Below, piece after piece: positions 31,104-43,738 of a DNA stretch of 64,000 nucleotides. The DNA comes from Paraburkholderia acidisoli (GTDB lineage Bacteria > Pseudomonadota > Gammaproteobacteria > Burkholderiales > Burkholderiaceae). A program made the position numbers and the translations under genes. How positions within the stretch are numbered: position 1 is the first letter of the stretch; every line of letters starts with the position of its first letter. The notes under the pieces were generated by a model that had not been told where the DNA came from, did not search any database, and saw only the letters and a list, made by a program, of their open reading frames with translations. The stretch is taken from NCBI RefSeq assembly GCF_009789675.1, contig NZ_CP046913.1:310001-374000 (forward strand). The letters are read 5' to 3'.

Positions 31104-31670
31104 ATGTCCCACGCACCCGCGAACCCGAGCGCCGATCCCGCGCAGTTCGTGCACAGCCTCATTCGCACGGTGCCCGACTGGCCGCAGCCGGGCGTGCAGT
31201 TTCGCGACATCACGCCGCTCATCGGTCATCCGAAGGGTTTGCGCGTGCTGATCGACCTGTTCGTGGAGCGTTATGTCGATGCCAGGCTCGACTACGTCGC
31301 GGGCCTCGACGCGCGCGGTTTCATCATCGGGCCGATCGTGGCCTACGAACTGAACGTGGGCTTCATCCCGATCCGCAAGATCGGCAAGCTGCCGTACAAG
31401 ACGGTCGCGGAGACCTACAAGCTCGAATACGGCGAATCGACCGTGGAGATTCACGAGGACGCGTGCGGCAAGGGCGACCGCGTGGTGATCGTCGACGACC
31501 TGATCGCCACGGGCGGCACGATGATGGCGGGCAAGTTGCTGCTCGAACGCCTCGGCGCGACGGTGGTGGAAGGCGCGGCGATCATCGACCTGCCCGACCT
31601 GGGCGGCTCGAAGATGCTCGACGAAGCGGGTCTCCCGCTCTTCACCGTGACCACGTTCGGCGGCCATTGA
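31104..31670 (+). CDS. apt: Adenine phosphoribosyltransferase
   Basis: Salvages adenine to AMP using PRPP. The 188-residue protein shows [30 protein letters not shown] and the PRPP-binding motif [14 protein letters not shown]. The ATG at 31104 follows CGGAGAAACC and gives the usual length. A LysE-family exporter follows 65 bp downstream. Confidence 0.95.
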   Translation: MSHAPANPSADPAQFVHSLIRTVPDWPQPGVQFRDITPLIGHPKGLRVLIDLFVERYVDARLDYVAGLDARGFIIGPIVAYELNVGFIPIRKIGKLPYKTVAETYKLEYGESTVEIHEDACGKGDRVVIVDDLIATGGTMMAGKLLLERLGATVVEGAAIIDLPDLGGSKMLDEAGLPLFTVTTFGGH

Positions 31671-31735
31671 GCGCACGCCGCGCGTCCACGCATCACGTCA
31701 ACGCATCGAGCCACCGCAGCGATCATCAACAAGCC

Positions 31736-32359
31736 ATGCCGAATTTCGCGCTTTTCCTCGCCACCTCCATCGCGATCACGTTCGCGCCCGGCCCCGACAA
31801 TCTTCAGGTGCTCGCGCGCGGCATCTCGCAGGGCCGCGCCGCGGGCCTCGTCGCCGCGCTCGGCTTTGCCGCGGGCGTGACGTTCCACACCATGCTCGCC
31901 GCGCTCGGCGTGGCGGCGGTGCTGCGCTCCTCGCCGGTCGCGTTCCAGATTCTCAAGCTCGCGGGCGCCGCCTACCTGATCTGGATCGGCGTGAAGGCGC
32001 TGCGCAGCCAGGGGCTCGCCGCGGCGGGCGACCGGCCGCGTCAGCCGCTGTCGGCGATCTTTCGCCAGAGCGTGCTCGGCAACGTCATGAATCCGAAGGT
32101 CACGCTGTTCTTCGTGGTGTTCCTGCCGCAGTTCATCGACACGACCGGCGCGCGCGGCGCGCAGCCCGTCACGTTGCAAATGCTGGAACTGGGCCTCGTG
32201 TTCATGGCTCAGACGCTCGTCGTATTCTCGATTTTCGGGCTCTGCGCGGGCGCGATCGGCGGCTGGTTGAAGCGCCGGCCGCGCGCGGGCGTGTGGCTCG
32301 ACCGCCTGGCTGGACTGACTTTCATCGCAATCGGCATTCGCGTCGCGTTGCGCGATTAA
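31736..32359 (+). CDS. LysE/RhtB family amino acid exporter
   Basis: A 207-residue inner-membrane protein with about six helices and the family motifs FAPGPDNLQVLARGISQGRAAGL, AAYLIWIGVKALRS and FRQSVLGNVMNPKVTLFFVVFLPQFI. The family exports amino acids or homoserine-type molecules; the substrate cannot be read from sequence. It lies between apt and a Nudix gene without evident functional link. Confidence 0.9.
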   Translation: MPNFALFLATSIAITFAPGPDNLQVLARGISQGRAAGLVAALGFAAGVTFHTMLAALGVAAVLRSSPVAFQILKLAGAAYLIWIGVKALRSQGLAAAGDRPRQPLSAIFRQSVLGNVMNPKVTLFFVVFLPQFIDTTGARGAQPVTLQMLELGLVFMAQTLVVFSIFGLCAGAIGGWLKRRPRAGVWLDRLAGLTFIAIGIRVALRD

Positions 32360-32420
32360 TTCGCGCGCAGTGAAACCTCACCGGGATTTCACCGAGCGGC
32401 GTCACCAGGAGCCATCCACG

Positions 32421-33281
32421 ATGACTTTGCCCTGCATCATTGCCGCGCGCCGCTTCGACGCGAGCGCGCACCTGCCGTTTCATTTCGGCGACGAACGCGT
32501 TGGCTGGATCCGCGAGGACGATGTCGCGCTGCTCGCGCGCTGGCCCGACGTGTTCGAGATCGACGGCGACGCCGGCAGCGCGCGCGTCTCGCTCGCGAGC
32601 GAGTTCGACACCGTGACGGCGCGCAGCGCGGCGCTCGCCTCGGTGATCGGCGCGCTGGCCGCCGAAGGCCGCATTCCGGGCTGGCGCAACGAAACCTACG
32701 CGATCCGCAACGCCTTCGCTGCACCGCCGCTCGCCTACATCGAGCGCGCCGCCTCGCGCTTCTTCGGCACGATGACGTACGCGGTGCACGTGAACGGCGT
32801 CGTAGAATATGGCGATTCCGGCGCGCCGCAACTGTGGATCGCGCGGCGCAGCGGCACCAAGGCCACCGACCCGGGCATGCTCGACAACGTGGTCGCGGGC
32901 GGCATCGGCTGGGGCTTCGGCGTCGAGGCCACGCTCGTGAAGGAATGCTGGGAAGAGGCGGGCATTGCCGCCGATCTCGCGCGCACGGCGCGCGCGGGCC
33001 GCACGGCGCACGTGTTGCAGTCGCTGCCCGAAGGCACCCAGGCCGAGCAGATCTTCATCTACGATCTCGCGTTGCCCGCCGACTTCGTGCCGCTCAATCA
33101 GGACGGCGAAGTGGGCGAGCACCGCCTCGCGCGCATCGACGAAACGGCGCGCTGGATCGAGGAAGGCGCGATGACGGTGGACGCGAGCCTCGCGACGCTC
33201 GACTGCCTGCTGCGCCGCCAATGGATCGACGAAGACGCGTGCGAAGGCATTGCCGCGATCTTCGAACCACCGACGCTGTGA
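32421..33281 (+). CDS. DUF4743-type Nudix hydrolase
   Basis: A 286-residue protein with an N-terminal DUF4743-like region (about 1-110) and a Nudix domain (about 115-260). The Nudix box is recognisable by KECWEEAGI preceded by AGGIGWGFG, but Phe stands where the first conserved Glu (GX5E) usually is. Relatives include thiamine pyrophosphokinase-associated Nudix proteins of yeast and plants. The start at 32421 follows CCAGGAGCCATCC. The substrate is unknown. Confidence 0.8.
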   Translation: MTLPCIIAARRFDASAHLPFHFGDERVGWIREDDVALLARWPDVFEIDGDAGSARVSLASEFDTVTARSAALASVIGALAAEGRIPGWRNETYAIRNAFAAPPLAYIERAASRFFGTMTYAVHVNGVVEYGDSGAPQLWIARRSGTKATDPGMLDNVVAGGIGWGFGVEATLVKECWEEAGIAADLARTARAGRTAHVLQSLPEGTQAEQIFIYDLALPADFVPLNQDGEVGEHRLARIDETARWIEEGAMTVDASLATLDCLLRRQWIDEDACEGIAAIFEPPTL

Positions 33282-33340
33282 AAGGGCGTTTTCACCAAAC
33301 CCTTTGAAATACCGGGTCATAGATGGGAGTTACCAAGGTC

Positions 33341-34210
33341 ATGTCGACCGATCACAGCTTCATCCTCAAACTGTCGTGCGCCGACCGGCCGGGCATCGTG
33401 CATGCCGTGTCGGGTTTCCTGTTCGAGCGCGGCAGCAACATTCTCGACTCGGCCCAGTTCGGCGACAGCCACACGGGCGAATTCTTCATGCGCGTGCACT
33501 TCCAGCAAGTGGGCGGCGACCCGGGCCTCGAGGGCCTGCGCGAGCTGTTCGCGCCGCTCGCACAGGAGTTCGGCATGCGCTGGGAGCTGCATGACGCGAA
33601 CGTGAAGCCGCGCGTGGTGCTGATGGTGTCGAAGATCGGTCACTGCCTGAACGACCTGCTGTTCCGCTACCGCACGGGCCAGCTGCCGATCGAGATTCCG
33701 GCGATCATCTCGAACCACAAGGATTTTTATCAGCTCGCCGCGAGCTACAACATCCCGTTCCACCACTTCCCGCTGCTCGGCGGCACGGCGGCGGACAAGG
33801 CCGCGCAGGAAGCGCGCGTGCTCGACGTGGTGAACAACGAGAAGGCCGATCTCGTGGTGCTCGCGCGCTACATGCAGATCCTCTCGCCGCAGTTGTGCGG
33901 CGCGCTCGAAGGCCGCGCGATCAACATCCATCACTCGTTCCTGCCGAGCTTCAAGGGCGCGAAGCCGTACTACCAGGCGTTCGACCGCGGCGTGAAGCTG
34001 ATCGGCGCCACGGCGCACTACGTGACGTCGGATCTCGACGAAGGCCCGATCATCGAGCAGGAAGTCGAGCGCGTGGATCACAACATGACGCCGGACCAGC
34101 TCACGGCCATCGGTCGCGACGTCGAATGCGTGACGCTCGCGCGCGCGGTGAAATGGCATGTCGAGCAGCGTATTTTGCTCAACGGCCACAAGACCGTCGT
34201 TTTCCGCTGA
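33341..34210 (+). CDS. purU: Formyltetrahydrofolate deformylase
   Basis: Hydrolyses 10-formyl-THF to formate and THF, balancing one-carbon pools and supplying formate for PurT. The 289-residue protein has an N-terminal ACT domain (ILKLSCADRPGIVHAVSGFLFERG) and a formyltransferase-fold domain with the catalytic NIHHSFLPSFKGAKPY and the Asp in TSDLDEGPIIEQ. An ATG six codons upstream is possible. A strong terminator follows. Confidence 0.94.
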   Translation: MSTDHSFILKLSCADRPGIVHAVSGFLFERGSNILDSAQFGDSHTGEFFMRVHFQQVGGDPGLEGLRELFAPLAQEFGMRWELHDANVKPRVVLMVSKIGHCLNDLLFRYRTGQLPIEIPAIISNHKDFYQLAASYNIPFHHFPLLGGTAADKAAQEARVLDVVNNEKADLVVLARYMQILSPQLCGALEGRAINIHHSFLPSFKGAKPYYQAFDRGVKLIGATAHYVTSDLDEGPIIEQEVERVDHNMTPDQLTAIGRDVECVTLARAVKWHVEQRILLNGHKTVVFR

Positions 34211-34256
34211 TGTGTCGCTGATGTGCCGCTGATCCCGTCAGCTTCTGAAGCACCAT

Positions 34257-34289
34257 GAAAAATGGCCCCTCGAGGGGCCATTTTTTTCG
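34257..34289. terminator. Bidirectional terminator between purU and the AI-2E family permease
   Basis: Stem AAAATGGCCCC / GGGGCCATTTT with a TCGA loop at about 34258-34281, T run on the right and A run on the left, between convergent genes. Confidence 0.88.
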
Positions 34290-34310
34290 TCCGGCGACGA
34301 GATCGGCGGC

Positions 34311-35417
34311 TCAAACCAGCCGCAGATAAATCAGCTCGCGCTTGATATATGCGTAAAAAATGGGCGCGGCGATCACGCCTTGCAGGCCGAACGCGGCTTC
34401 CATCACCAGCATCGCCACGAGCAATTCCCACGTGCGCGCCTCGATCTGGCCGCCCACGATGCGCGCGTTCAGGAAGTATTCGAGCTTGTGAATGAGGATC
34501 AGGAAGGCGAGCGCCGTGACCGCCGCGGGCAGGCTCACGGTGAGCGCGATGGCCACGATCAGCGTATTCGAGATCAGATTGCCGATCACGGGCAGGAGGC
34601 CCACCACGAACGTCACCACCACGAGCATCTTCGCGAGCGGCAGCGGTGCGTGAAAAATGGGCAGCACGAGCAGCAGGAACAGGCCCGTGAACACCGTGTT
34701 GATGGCCGAGATCTTCACCTGCGCGAACACGATGCGGCGGAACGCGTCGGCGAAACGCGCCACCCGCGTGACGAACGCCGTGGAGAGCGGCAGGCGCGTG
34801 GCGTTCTTCTGCGCGCCGATCGCCACGATCGCGCCAATGATCATGCCGATCACGATATGGCCGACGATACGCGCGGCGTTCTTGCCGCCCTGACCGAGCT
34901 GGGTGGCGTGCTCGTGCATGAGCGCGAGCGCCTTGAGCTTCATCTGCGCGACGTCCACGGGCAGGTAGGCCGCGATGGGGTCGGGAATGCGCCCGCGCGC
35001 CTGATCGACGAAGGTCATCATTTGCGCCATGACCTTCTGCACGCTCGGCACGTCGTTCTCGAACTGCTCGATCACGCCCACCGTGAGACCGGTGAGGATG
35101 CCCACGATCACCACCGAAACCAGCACGACCGAGAGCCAGCGCGCGCGGCTGCTCGACATGCGCCGCTCGATTAGCGGCGAAATGGTGTGGACGAGCTGAT
35201 AGACGAGCATGCCCGCGAGCAGGGCGCCGAGCAGGTTCAGATGCAGGATCGCCAACATGCCGGCGACCGCGGCCAGATAGCTGCCGATTTCCACCGCCGA
35301 CAGCTTCGGCAGGCTCATGTCGCTCGTGAGCCTGACCGGTCGCGGCCGCAGATCGCGCACCTGCTGCTTGTCGCCCGTGGAGCCGGTCGTGTCGGTCGCT
35401 TCGTTGCGCTTACCCAT
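34311..35417 (-). CDS. AI-2E family transporter (PerM/TqsA family)
   Basis: A 368-residue permease with about eight transmembrane helices; typical stretches are LLGALLAGMLVYQLVHTISPLIERR and GGQIEARTWELLVAMLVMEAAFGLQGVIAAPIFYAYIKREL at the end. Some family members export autoinducer-2; others are Na+/H+ exchangers or uncharacterised, so the name does not prove an AI-2 role. The first 35 residues are polar and cytoplasmic. Confidence 0.85.
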   Translation of the reverse strand: MGKRNEATDTTGSTGDKQQVRDLRPRPVRLTSDMSLPKLSAVEIGSYLAAVAGMLAILHLNLLGALLAGMLVYQLVHTISPLIERRMSSSRARWLSVVLVSVVIVGILTGLTVGVIEQFENDVPSVQKVMAQMMTFVDQARGRIPDPIAAYLPVDVAQMKLKALALMHEHATQLGQGGKNAARIVGHIVIGMIIGAIVAIGAQKNATRLPLSTAFVTRVARFADAFRRIVFAQVKISAINTVFTGLFLLLVLPIFHAPLPLAKMLVVVTFVVGLLPVIGNLISNTLIVAIALTVSLPAAVTALAFLILIHKLEYFLNARIVGGQIEARTWELLVAMLVMEAAFGLQGVIAAPIFYAYIKRELIYLRLV

Positions 35418-35486
35418 GTTGGATCTTTTCCGTCTCCAGACCTCGGGCGCGCGAGGGCGCCCGATTCGTTGTTGCCACGACTGGTT

Positions 35487-38399
<2,913 letters not shown>

Positions 38400-38964
38400 G
38401 AACCTGCGGGAGAAAGGGGGGCTAAACCTGCTACTATAACGACTTTTCCAGACCGCCGTTATGGCTTGCCGACGGTCTTCGAAAGGCGCCTGAACCTGCC
38501 TGAAAGCCGGTATTGGCGGGCTTTCGGCACGAGGGTCCACAGCAGGGCTACGGGAGGCTTCGGCGTCGAGACGGGTGTTGCGTCACGAGCGCGGCAACCG
38601 CCGGTCGTCGAGGGCGCTACGGGCGGCATCGTGCGCATCGTGTGATTCGCGGGCCGGGTTTGCATGGTGCTCGTGTCTCAACCCGGGCACGGTACTTTCG
38701 CAGATGGGGTGCCTCGTTCGCGTTGCAAGACCCGCGTGCTTTTGCCCGCTGTGAGCGATACGAGTGATGCACGCGATACATGCGATACACACGCGCTTCG
38801 CCTGTCTCGTCTACCGTTCGTGTTCGCGCGGCGTTCCCGTCGCATCATCCGTTATTTCGTGCCACCTTCGTTCCCGTTCATGCAAGACCGCCGCGGCAAC
38901 AACGAAGCTCGCCTTCGCCCGCTCACGTGAGCCGGCAGCGGCGAACCACATTTACCACGCTCCG
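38400..38964. other. Divergent intergenic region uvrA / MFS gene
   Basis: About 565 bp. On the minus strand TATAGT at about 38443-38448 could be a uvrA -10. No inverted repeat of the CTGT-N8-ACAG type was seen. The right half contains alternating ATGCGATAC-like sequence but no supported gene. Confidence 0.4.
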
Positions 38965-40159
38965 ATGTCCTCCAATTCACCCGCCACCTCCACACGCATG
39001 AGCGCGCCCGAAGTGCGCGCGACCGTGTCGCTCGCCGCGATCTTCGCGCTGCGCATGCTGGGCCTCTTCATGATCATGCCGGTGTTTTCGGTCTACGCGA
39101 AAACCGTTCCCGGCGGCGACAACCTGCTGCTCGTCGGCATCGCGCTCGGCGCGTACGGCGTCACGCAGTCACTCCTGTACATCTTCTACGGCTGGGTCTC
39201 CGACCGCATTGGCCGCAAACCGGTGATCGCCACGGGCCTCGTGATCTTCGCCATCGGCAGCTTCGTGGCCGCGGGCGCGCACGACATGGTGTGGATCATC
39301 GTCGGGCGCGTCATTCAGGGCATGGGCGCGGTCTCGTCGGCGGTGCTCGCGTTCATCGCCGACCTGACTTCCGAGGAGCATCGCACCAAGGCCATGGCGA
39401 TGGTGGGCGGCTCGATCGGCATGTCGTTCGCCGTGGCCATCGTGGGCGCGCCCATCGTGTTCCACTGGCTCGGCATGAGCGGCCTGTTCGCGCTGGTCGG
39501 CGTGTTCTCGATCCCTGGCCGTGGGCGTGGTGATCTGGGTCGTCCCCGACGCGCCCAGCAAACCCGTGCACGTGCGCGCGCCGTTCGCCGAGGTGCTGCA
39601 CAACGTCGAGCTGCTGCGTTTGAATTTTGGCGTGCTCGTGCTGCATGCCACGCAGACCGCGCTGTTTTTGGTGGTGCCGCGCCTGCTCGTCGACGCCGGT
39701 CTGCCGGTGGCCTCGCACTGGAAGGTGTATCTGCCGGTCATGGGCCTCTCATTCGTGCTGATGGTGCCCGCCATCATCGCCGCGGAGAAGCGCGGCAAGA
39801 TGAAGGCCGTGGTGGTCTCGGCAATCGCGCTTATCCTGATCGGCCAGTTGTTGCTCGGCTCGCTCGCGCATACATTGGCAATCGTGGCGGCGGTGCTGTT
39901 CGTGTACTTCCTCGGTTTCAACATCCTCGAGGCGTCGCAGCCTTCGCTCGTCTCGAAGCTCGCGCCGGGCAACCGCAAGGGCGCGGCCACGGGCGTGTAC
40001 AACACCACGCAGTCGCTCGGGCTCGCGCTCGGCGGCGTGGTGGGCGGCTGGCTGCTCAAGCACGACGGCGCCAGTACGGTGTTTTACGCGTGTTCGGGGC
40101 TCGTATTGTGCTGGCTTATAATCGCGGCCAATATGAAGGTGCCGCTCAAGCGCGCCTGA
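38965..40159 (+). pseudogene. MFS transporter disrupted by a single-base frameshift
   Basis: Two overlapping frames together encode one 12-helix major facilitator. The first (from MSSNSPATS) covers MLGLFMIMPVFSVYA, the motif GWVSDRIGRKPVI and continues to LFALVGVFSI. The second resumes with LAVGVVIWVVPDAPSKPV and runs to NMKVPLKRA. The junction is at 39513-39515, where one extra C in ATCCCTGG shifts the frame; removing it restores a continuous protein of about 397 residues. The gene lies between uvrA and ssb, its usual neighbours in Burkholderia, so it was functional in ancestors. A sequencing error is the main alternative. Confidence 0.85.
40117..40122 (+). promoter_or_regulatory. Candidate -10 element of ssb
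   Basis: A perfect TATAAT within the 3' end of the MFS gene, about 155 bp before the ssb start. The -35 is poor (TTCGGG, 18 bp upstream). Because the MFS reading frame is broken, an own promoter for ssb would matter. Confidence 0.4.
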
Positions 40160-40276
40160 TCCGAACCCAGCGTTCGCATTAACGACATTCGCGGAGGCGG
40201 TCCGCACCGGGCGAAAGCGCATGATGCGCGCGCCGCGCGGCCGCTCCTCTCAACGGAATCAACAGGAGAGAAATTC

Positions 40277-40822
40277 ATGGCATCCGTGAACAAGGTCATT
40301 CTCGTCGGCAACCTCGGCGCCGAGCCGGAAGTGCGCTATCTGCCGAGCGGCGACGCCGTGGCGAACATCCGCCTGGCAACGACGGACCGCTACAAGGACA
40401 AGGCGTCCGGCGAATTCAAGGAAATGACCGAATGGCACCGCGTGGCGTTCTTCGGCCGTCTCGCCGAAATCGTCTCGGAATATCTGAAGAAGGGCTCGTC
40501 GGTGTATATCGAAGGCCGCATCCGCACGCGCAAGTGGCAGGCGCAAGACGGCACGGACCGTTACTCGACGGAAATCGTGGCTGACCAGATGCAGATGCTG
40601 GGCGGCCGCGGCGGCGCCTCGGCGGGCGGCGGCGACATGGGCGACGACGGCGGCTACAGCCAGCAGTCGGCGCCGCGCGGCGGCGGCCGGGCTTCGGGCG
40701 GCGGCGGTGGTGGTGGTGGCGCACCGCGTTCGTCGGGCGGCAACGCCGGCGGTGGCGGCGGTCGTTCGAACGCGCCGGCTGGCGGCGGTTTCGACGAAAT
40801 GGACGACGATATTCCGTTCTAG
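40277..40822 (+). CDS. ssb: Single-stranded DNA-binding protein
   Basis: Essential ssDNA-binding protein for replication and repair. The 181-residue protein has an N-terminal OB fold ([48 protein letters not shown]), a Gly-rich linker and the acidic tip DEMDDDIPF that binds partner proteins. A good ribosome-binding site (ACAGGAGAG) precedes the ATG. An integrated element begins directly after its terminator. Confidence 0.96.
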   Translation: MASVNKVILVGNLGAEPEVRYLPSGDAVANIRLATTDRYKDKASGEFKEMTEWHRVAFFGRLAEIVSEYLKKGSSVYIEGRIRTRKWQAQDGTDRYSTEIVADQMQMLGGRGGASAGGGDMGDDGGYSQQSAPRGGGRASGGGGGGGGAPRSSGGNAGGGGGRSNAPAGGGFDEMDDDIPF

Positions 40823-40850
40823 ACCAGAAAAAACAAATTTTCTGTTGATT

Positions 40851-40885
40851 AAAGCCCGCACTCCGCGAGGAGGCGGGCTTTTTCC
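40851..40885 (+). terminator. Rho-independent terminator after ssb
   Basis: Stem AAAGCCCGC / GCGGGCTTT followed by TTTTT. It lies directly left of the element boundary. Confidence 0.85.
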
Positions 40886-40887
40886 TT

Positions 40888-40901
40888 TACCAACACTTTT
40901 T
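40888..40901 (+). repeat. Left end repeat of the element (candidate att half)
   Basis: TACCAACACTTTTT, matching 13 of 14 bases at 49881-49894 in direct orientation; both are followed a few bases later by GTGG. It starts just after the T run of the ssb terminator. Confidence 0.55.
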
Positions 40902-40956
40902 CTCGTGGTTTAATTCGTCAAAAGCTTAACCCTTACTAGGCGAAAATGGTGGGTTG

Positions 40957-42219
40957 ATGGCCGAGTACGTTGCTATGCGGGTTCGTTTTCAGAATGGAGA
41001 ACGCCTTTCGGTTCTCCAGGTTCCCTATGGACTTCCGGTCCACGAAGTTACGTTGTACCTGGACAAATACAGACGGAAGGGGCGTGCAGCAAACACCATT
41101 CACTTTGTTTGCCTGACCTTGGCATTGCTGTACCGAGAACTCGATAAAACAAAGGTGGCCCTGCTCGGGCGATTGGCCGCCGGGCATTTCCTAACTGCCC
41201 CCGAACTGAACCGGCTCGCATCTGCTGTTCAGTATCGAATGGATGACCTCGATGCGGACGAAGCAGACAAGGGCAAGTCCAATGTCATAAATCTGCTGCG
41301 AGTCCGACTCCGCCGGAAGAGTGGCGAGACGGAGCGTGAAGCGGTTGATGTTGCGACGCAAGCCTCCCGGCTCCGATACATGGCCGACTTTCTGAATTTC
41401 CTGTCGGACTATGTCGGAAGCACGCTGTCACAGTCTGAGCGCAGGTCCCTCAAGGCCGAGAAAGAAGATGCTCTTACGGCATTCCGCGCAAACATCCCGA
41501 AGGTTCCAAAGCGAGCCAAATTAAATGCCCGCGTCGGTCTGAGTGAAGAGGAGATGGAGCGAGTTCTCGCTGTCGTTCATCCCGCATCACCCAATAATCC
41601 GTGGGAGCGCGGTTTCGTCCGTCTGCGTAACTGGCTGATTGTTGTGCTCCTGCTGGCAACCGGGATGCGGCGCGGAGAACTCCTGGGGCTCCAGATTGGG
41701 GACCTGAACCCTAGCCAGCCGAAGCTGCGCATCATCCGCCGTGCGGACGCTGCAGAGGACCTTCGTCGCATTCAAGCCAATACCAAAACGAACGACCGCG
41801 AGATTGAGCTCAGACCCGCCATCATGAGGAGGCTGTGGAGCTTCATCAACACAGAACGTCGCGCAATCAAGGCAGCCCGGAAGGTTCCGCAAATCATAGT
41901 CTCTGATGAGGGCGATGCGCTATCGGAGTCCAGCATCGACAAGCTGTTCGCACAGCTGCGCACGGCGTGTCCAGGTTTGCCGGTGAGGCTGACGAGCCAC
42001 GTCATGCGTCACACCTGGAACGACCGATTCTCCGAGCAGGCCGAGGCGCTCGGGCTAACCGATACGGTCGAAGAAAAGGCCCGCAATGCCCAGCAGGGCT
42101 GGAGTGATAACTCGGCGATGGCCGCCACTTACACGCGCCGACATACCGCCCGCAAAGGGCGAGAGGTTGCACTGAAGCTGCAAGAGCGACTCGATGAAAA
42201 ACTCAAACAAGATAAATGA
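40957..42219 (+). CDS. Tyrosine recombinase A of the element (GinA-like)
   Basis: A 420-residue site-specific recombinase. The catalytic domain shows Arg I in ATGMRRGELLGLQIGDL (about residue 238), the HxxR box in SHVMRHTWNDRF (about 348-351) and a tyrosine in ATYTRRHT (about 392), all in the expected order. The N-terminal half should be the SAM-like core-binding domain. ATG 40957 is preceded by an in-frame TTG; neither has a clear ribosome-binding site. The end overlaps the next gene by 26 bp. Confidence 0.88.
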   Translation: MAEYVAMRVRFQNGERLSVLQVPYGLPVHEVTLYLDKYRRKGRAANTIHFVCLTLALLYRELDKTKVALLGRLAAGHFLTAPELNRLASAVQYRMDDLDADEADKGKSNVINLLRVRLRRKSGETEREAVDVATQASRLRYMADFLNFLSDYVGSTLSQSERRSLKAEKEDALTAFRANIPKVPKRAKLNARVGLSEEEMERVLAVVHPASPNNPWERGFVRLRNWLIVVLLLATGMRRGELLGLQIGDLNPSQPKLRIIRRADAAEDLRRIQANTKTNDREIELRPAIMRRLWSFINTERRAIKAARKVPQIIVSDEGDALSESSIDKLFAQLRTACPGLPVRLTSHVMRHTWNDRFSEQAEALGLTDTVEEKARNAQQGWSDNSAMAATYTRRHTARKGREVALKLQERLDEKLKQDK

Positions 42220-43738
42220 AGACCTCTCAACCCCACTCGCGCTTCCATTGCCGAACACAGCGTTCACACGACGGGGCATTGCATTCAATCCGAACGACGA
42301 TATTTGGGCTTGGGTTGATGGGCCGTTCGGGCTTCGCTTGGACTACCGCAGGTTCGTTGGTCAGTACAGATTCTTTCGAGAGCCATTAAAGCACGCGCTT
42401 CTGTTTTTTGCGAAAAGCAGCTCTGCGAGCCATTTGTCCAATCTCTTCCAAGAGTTCGTACACTTTCTCTCGCTCAGAGACGAGGCGATTCCTCTTCCGA
42501 CTATCACGGCTGCGGACGTTGGGAACTATGCGGCGCGCCTCGATGAGCACGAGCGATGGCGCGTGGGGAGGTTGAACGTTCTGCTACAAAAGTGGGGTGC
42601 ACTACGTATTCCCGGCGTCGAGCCTGATTGCATCAAGTATTTGCGTGAGCGGCGTAAGCCGGGCAACACTAAGGGAAAAGCAGTTCTCACCCGAGACCCT
42701 GAGGAGGGGCCTTTTACCGAAGCAGAATACACGGCGCTGTATAAGGCCGTTGACGCAGCGTATGGCACGGGTGACGTGCCCAAGTGGGTTGCCGTGCTAA
42801 CTCGGCTACTCTTTGCCTGCGGAGGTCGTATCTCACAGTATGCGTCGTTGAAAGTTAAAGACCTGACTGTCCGAGACGGCTCGTTCGCGCTTCTTCTCCC
42901 TCAAGCAAAGACGCGCGAGGCGCACGCTCGCACGTCTTTCAAAGAGTTTGATTTGAGCCCTCAGACGGGGCGGCTCGCCCAAGAGTACATCACTGACCTC
43001 AACATGTTAGGGCACGGTGACGATTCGGCACTGTTTCCAGAGAGCATCGTAATGATGCTGGGCACATCTGAAAACCGCCGTGCGGAAGCCGACCTGTTCC
43101 TTGGTCATTGCACCAGTCCCGCGCTTTCGAGAATATTTAGCAAAAGTTTGCACGCCATTGCCCCGCCTACTGAGCGCCTCGCGTTCTCGCCTATTCCAGT
43201 TGTGCCCAGGCGGTTTCGCTACACCTTCGGTGTACGCCTCGCAGAAGAGGGCGCGAGCAAGACCGTCATCGCTGACCGGCTGGGGCACGCGGACCTCCAG
43301 CACGTGGGCGTCTACGTGCAGGCTTCGCCCAAAATTGTCGAGAACATCGACAAGGCGATAGGCGCCCAACTGGCTCCTCTTGCTCGCGCTTTCAAAGGTC
43401 AGTTGGTGGAGGGGGAGGAGCATTCGACTTACAAAGACGCGCCTGGAAGCCGAATCATTGACTTTCGGGTTTCGAAGGACCCGGTCGGTAGTTGCGCTGG
43501 CAAGGGTAGCGGATGCGCCTTCAACAAGCCGGTTGCGTGCTACACCTGTTTCAAATTCGAGCCATGGCTCAATGCCCCTCATCAAAAGGTGCTTCTACGC
43601 CTGCAGGTTGAGCGCGAAAAGTGGGTAAGCGACGAGAGGCTTGCAGCAATCAACGACGACGCCATTCTGGCGGTCCAAGAGGTGATTGCTGAATGTGCCG
43701 TGGTATGGGCACAGCGTGAGCAGGAGACGACCTCGTGA
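42194..43738 (+). CDS. Tyrosine recombinase B of the element (GinB-like)
   Basis: A 514-residue recombinase. Arg I is in ACGGRISQYASLKVKDL (about 212); box II is PRRFRYTFGVRLAEEGASKTVIADRLGHADLQHVGVYVQ with Tyr near 373. The usual first His of HxxR is replaced by Arg (RRFR). After the catalytic domain a Cys-rich segment C-x6-C-x7-C-x2-C (SCAGKGSGCAFN, ACYTCFKFEP) may bind zinc. The start lies within the end of recombinase A; the end shares GTGA with recombinase C. Confidence 0.85.
   Translation: MKNSNKINEDLSTPLALPLPNTAFTRRGIAFNPNDDIWAWVDGPFGLRLDYRRFVGQYRFFREPLKHALLFFAKSSSASHLSNLFQEFVHFLSLRDEAIPLPTITAADVGNYAARLDEHERWRVGRLNVLLQKWGALRIPGVEPDCIKYLRERRKPGNTKGKAVLTRDPEEGPFTEAEYTALYKAVDAAYGTGDVPKWVAVLTRLLFACGGRISQYASLKVKDLTVRDGSFALLLPQAKTREAHARTSFKEFDLSPQTGRLAQEYITDLNMLGHGDDSALFPESIVMMLGTSENRRAEADLFLGHCTSPALSRIFSKSLHAIAPPTERLAFSPIPVVPRRFRYTFGVRLAEEGASKTVIADRLGHADLQHVGVYVQASPKIVENIDKAIGAQLAPLARAFKGQLVEGEEHSTYKDAPGSRIIDFRVSKDPVGSCAGKGSGCAFNKPVACYTCFKFEPWLNAPHQKVLLRLQVEREKWVSDERLAAINDDAILAVQEVIAECAVVWAQREQETTS

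Noticed and set aside
38400..38470. LexA/SOS box before uvrA
   Set aside because: No CTGT-N8-ACAG or similar repeat could be found in the upstream region or near ssb.
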